16,394 nucleotides of DNA from Firmicutes bacterium CAG:646 (GTDB taxonomy: Bacteria > Bacillota > Clostridia > Lachnospirales > Lachnospiraceae): NCBI GenBank assembly GCA_000432335.1, contig HF995380.1:3752-20145 (forward strand). Direction: 5' to 3'. Each line of letters opens with the position of its first letter. Within the stretch, counting starts at the first letter, position 1. This document shows positions 14,596-16,394 of the stretch, piece by piece. Position numbers and translations under genes: made by a program. The notes under the pieces were generated by a model, which saw only the letters and a list, made by a program, of their open reading frames with translations, made no database searches and had not been told where the DNA came from.

Positions 14596-14991
14596 TTACC
14601 TCGTTATCCCTCTTTTTTCGTAAATCTCCGCCGCTTCCAGCACCAGCTTTGCGCAGTGCGGCGCATGATAAACTTCCAGAAGTTCTTTCGCCATTTCTAC
14701 CAGTTCCATCTTCGTACAGCGGTTGGGGCGCAGTTTGTTGTACATCTTTAATATCACCTCATCCGGCACGTCCACCAGCTCTGCCGCCCGCTCAAAATTT
14801 CCCGCCATGGCGGGGTTATCCGCCTCTCTTGCCACCTGCCCCTGACGATGGAGCATTTCCTTGGAAATCTTGATATCATCCGCCTGAACATTTCCTTTTT
14901 TCACTTCCTCCAGTGTAATCTGAGAAAGCTTTTTCCCTGTTTTGGAGGTAATGGAATCTGCCTCATTTTTTCCTAATGGATAATTGCTCAT
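14596..14991 (-). CDS. pduE: B12-dependent diol dehydratase small subunit
   Basis: The gamma subunit of the heterotrimeric dehydratase. The 131-aa protein begins directly with the conserved core YPLGKNEADSI and continues with TLEEVKKGNVQADDIKIS, NFERAAELVDVPDEVI and YNKLRPNRCTK. Salmonella PduE (173 aa) has about 40 more N-terminal residues, including an amphipathic helix used for microcompartment packing; these are missing here, making it nearer in length to glycerol dehydratase DhaB3 (141). A longer frame from 15108 overlaps pduD and has no leader similarity. ATG 14991 overlaps the pduD stop by 4 bp; GGGAGG lies upstream. Confidence 0.94.
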   Translation of the reverse strand: MSNYPLGKNEADSITSKTGKKLSQITLEEVKKGNVQADDIKISKEMLHRQGQVAREADNPAMAGNFERAAELVDVPDEVILKMYNKLRPNRCTKMELVEMAKELLEVYHAPHCAKLVLEAAEIYEKRGITR

Positions 14992-15650
14992 TTCCTGCCC
15001 TCCCATTCTATAATCTTTTTCTCCGGATCCAGCTGTTCTGTTTCCATGATATGCATCAATGCCGCCTTCACCTGAAATTTTGCCCGAACCATGGGATCGT
15101 TGGTACACTCGATAGGCGTTACCTTTTCTCCCTTTACATATTTTGCCGAGTTCTGTCCGATTTTCCGGTAAATCTCCAGTGTAATCGACGGCGCCTGAGG
15201 AAAGAGTTCCAGATTGGTAAGCGGATACAGATCTTTCTGATGGATCACCGTAGTCCCCTTGGACTGAATACCAATGCCAATCCCGGAACCTGCCAGTTTT
15301 GCAGATTCCAGCGCCATAAATGCCACATCAGAGGTATCCAACACTTTTACTACCCGGGAATGAATCCCCTCCTCCTCAATTCCAGCTCTTACGTTTTCAA
15401 TAACTGCCTCCAGAGGCAGACCGCTGATCGTTTTCGTAATCTCTTCCTGAAAAGCCGCTCCCACGCCGATTACAATCTCTTTCGGGTCCGTTCCCTGTTT
15501 TGCCTGAGGATATCCCTCATAGGAATGTTTCGGGCGCATTCTTGTTTTTCCTTCCAGGGACACCGGTTTTTCTTCCACGGAGGGCTGTTTCTGCAGCTGT
15601 TCCAGTACTGCCTGGGTGATCGCCTGAACTAATTTTTCATTCATTTCCAT
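14988..15650 (-). CDS. pduD: B12-dependent diol dehydratase medium subunit
   Basis: The beta subunit of the dehydratase that turns 1,2-propanediol into propionaldehyde (or glycerol into 3-hydroxypropionaldehyde). The 220-aa length is as for Salmonella PduD (224), longer than DhaB2 (194). The N-terminal 20 residues (MEMNEKLVQAITQAVLEQL) form an amphipathic helix much like the PduD leader that directs the enzyme into bacterial microcompartments, followed by a flexible proline/lysine-rich stretch to about residue 55. The core shows IVIGVGAAFQEE, SGIGIGIQSKGTT, HQKDLYPLTNLELFPQAPSI and NSAKYVKGEKVTPI. The ATG follows GGGAGGG and lies 14 nt after pduC. No shell protein gene is in the window to confirm encapsulation. 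Confidence 0.95.
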   Translation of the reverse strand: MEMNEKLVQAITQAVLEQLQKQPSVEEKPVSLEGKTRMRPKHSYEGYPQAKQGTDPKEIVIGVGAAFQEEITKTISGLPLEAVIENVRAGIEEEGIHSRVVKVLDTSDVAFMALESAKLAGSGIGIGIQSKGTTVIHQKDLYPLTNLELFPQAPSITLEIYRKIGQNSAKYVKGEKVTPIECTNDPMVRAKFQVKAALMHIMETEQLDPEKKIIEWEGRK

Positions 15651-15664
15651 CCCTGAAACCCTCC

Positions 15665-16394
15665 CTAAAATTCATTGATATTCATTCGGTGGGGGATCGC
15701 TTTGATCTCCTCCCAACGTTTTCCGTCTACACGATATCCGGTACCCGGTCCCATATAATCATTGGGGGTGTTCACCCCGGACATCACCTGGAAGTTCTCA
15801 TCCAAAATCGCCGCGGTATGCATATAATCTCCGATCACCCTCTGTTTGAGCATGTTGAGAATACTCTCCGCCAATTCCTCAAATCCGCTTTCCGCCAGAG
15901 CCTTCACAATGTCCACGCCGGTGATCTTTCTTTTCATCAGATCATCCGCCGCCATCAGATCGGAAGCTACATCTCGTTTCAGCGTATCGTGGCTTCCATG
16001 AGCATAAGTCACCGCTTCCACCTGCTCGTCAGTCACTTCCGTAAGTCCCAGATATTTGAATACCGCCTGTACAGCTTTTCCTGCTTCCCGGCGAACCCGG
16101 ATCACTTCTTCTTCCGTCACCGGACGAAGACCGCCGTCCACCTGCATATCTCTCTGCAATACGTTATAATCGTCAAAATCTTCTGCGTCAAAGTTGGAAC
16201 CTGCAAACATATTATCGTAATTGGGCTCCCCTGCATAACCGGAAAAAATAAAATCGGTTCCCGGCATGAACTGCAGCATAGTTCTTGCCGTTCTTCTCAT
16301 ATCCGAATGAGAAAAACTCTGATCGTTGGAGGACGCACATTCCAGCCCCAGCAAAGATGCCACCAGATTTTCTCCTATGATTTCCCGGATGCCT
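15665..16394 (-). CDS. pduC: B12-dependent diol/glycerol dehydratase large subunit (N-terminus beyond window)
   Basis: The catalytic alpha subunit, a TIM barrel that binds substrate and adenosylcobalamin. About 241 C-terminal residues of about 554 are visible; the frame runs open through the window edge, so the GTG at 16363 is internal, not a start. Seen: SSNDQSFSHSDMRRTART, MLQFMPGTDFIFSGY, PNYDNMFAGSNFDAEDFDDY, QVDGGLRPVTEEE, VTYAHGSHD, LKQRVIGDYMHTAAI, and NDYMGPGTGYRV. By position the Asp of SNDQ and the Ser of FIFSGY should be the substrate ligands D335 and S362 of the Klebsiella diol dehydratase; the glutamate and histidine of the active site lie outside the window. First visible gene of the operon; its promoter is not in the window. 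Confidence 0.95.
   Translation of the reverse strand, partial: GIREIIGENLVASLLGLECASSNDQSFSHSDMRRTARTMLQFMPGTDFIFSGYAGEPNYDNMFAGSNFDAEDFDDYNVLQRDMQVDGGLRPVTEEEVIRVRREAGKAVQAVFKYLGLTEVTDEQVEAVTYAHGSHDTLKRDVASDLMAADDLMKRKITGVDIVKALAESGFEELAESILNMLKQRVIGDYMHTAAILDENFQVMSGVNTPNDYMGPGTGYRVDGKRWEEIKAIPHRMNINEF

Overview
The window looks like a chromosomal stretch from an anaerobic gut Firmicute, most likely a member of the Lachnospiraceae (Blautia / Ruminococcus gnavus-like). The basis is moderate GC, very strong AGGAGG-type ribosome binding sites, low-GC spacers, and the pairing of L-fucose genes with a coenzyme B12-dependent propanediol dehydratase operon. The species is inferred from gene content, not from a search.

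Layout, left to right. (1) 1-4583, minus strand: an SseB-family protein, a large M16C (presequence-protease-like) metallopeptidase and the GTPase Era (cut by the window start) form a housekeeping run. (2) 4788-5228, plus strand: L-fucose mutarotase (fucU), divergent from the SseB gene. (3) 5426-6817, minus strand: an uncharacterised 142-aa protein, a glycerophosphodiester phosphodiesterase and a 63-aa zinc-ribbon-like protein, read from a recognisable promoter at 6881-6909. (4) 6910-7220: an AT-rich, hairpin-rich spacer with three copies of a 17-bp motif and no convincing gene. (5) 7276-10094: L-fucose isomerase (fucI, minus) and a divergent AraC-family regulator (plus), whose promoters appear to overlap back to back. 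(6) 10256-16394, minus strand: a B12-dependent diol dehydratase operon, pduC(partial)-pduD-pduE-pduG-pduH-pduO, continuing through a 4-bp overlap into a DUF4234-like membrane protein and a putative lipoprotein.

How the genes fit together: FucU and FucI prepare L-fucose for breakdown. In the known pathway fuculose-1-phosphate is then cleaved to DHAP and lactaldehyde, and lactaldehyde is reduced to 1,2-propanediol. The diol dehydratase (PduCDE) converts propanediol to propionaldehyde. PduGH exchanges damaged cofactor and PduO makes adenosylcobalamin. Fuculokinase, fuculose-phosphate aldolase, lactaldehyde reductase and microcompartment shell genes are not in this window.

The most unusual feature is a repeated structured element. 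Two copies of an identical 55-nt core (5296-5350 and, inverted, 10144-10198) each sit in the loop of a long bidirectional-terminator-like hairpin between convergent genes. The hairpin arms differ between the copies yet stay self-complementary within each. The core has the same sense in the 3' ends of the fucU and pdu transcripts.
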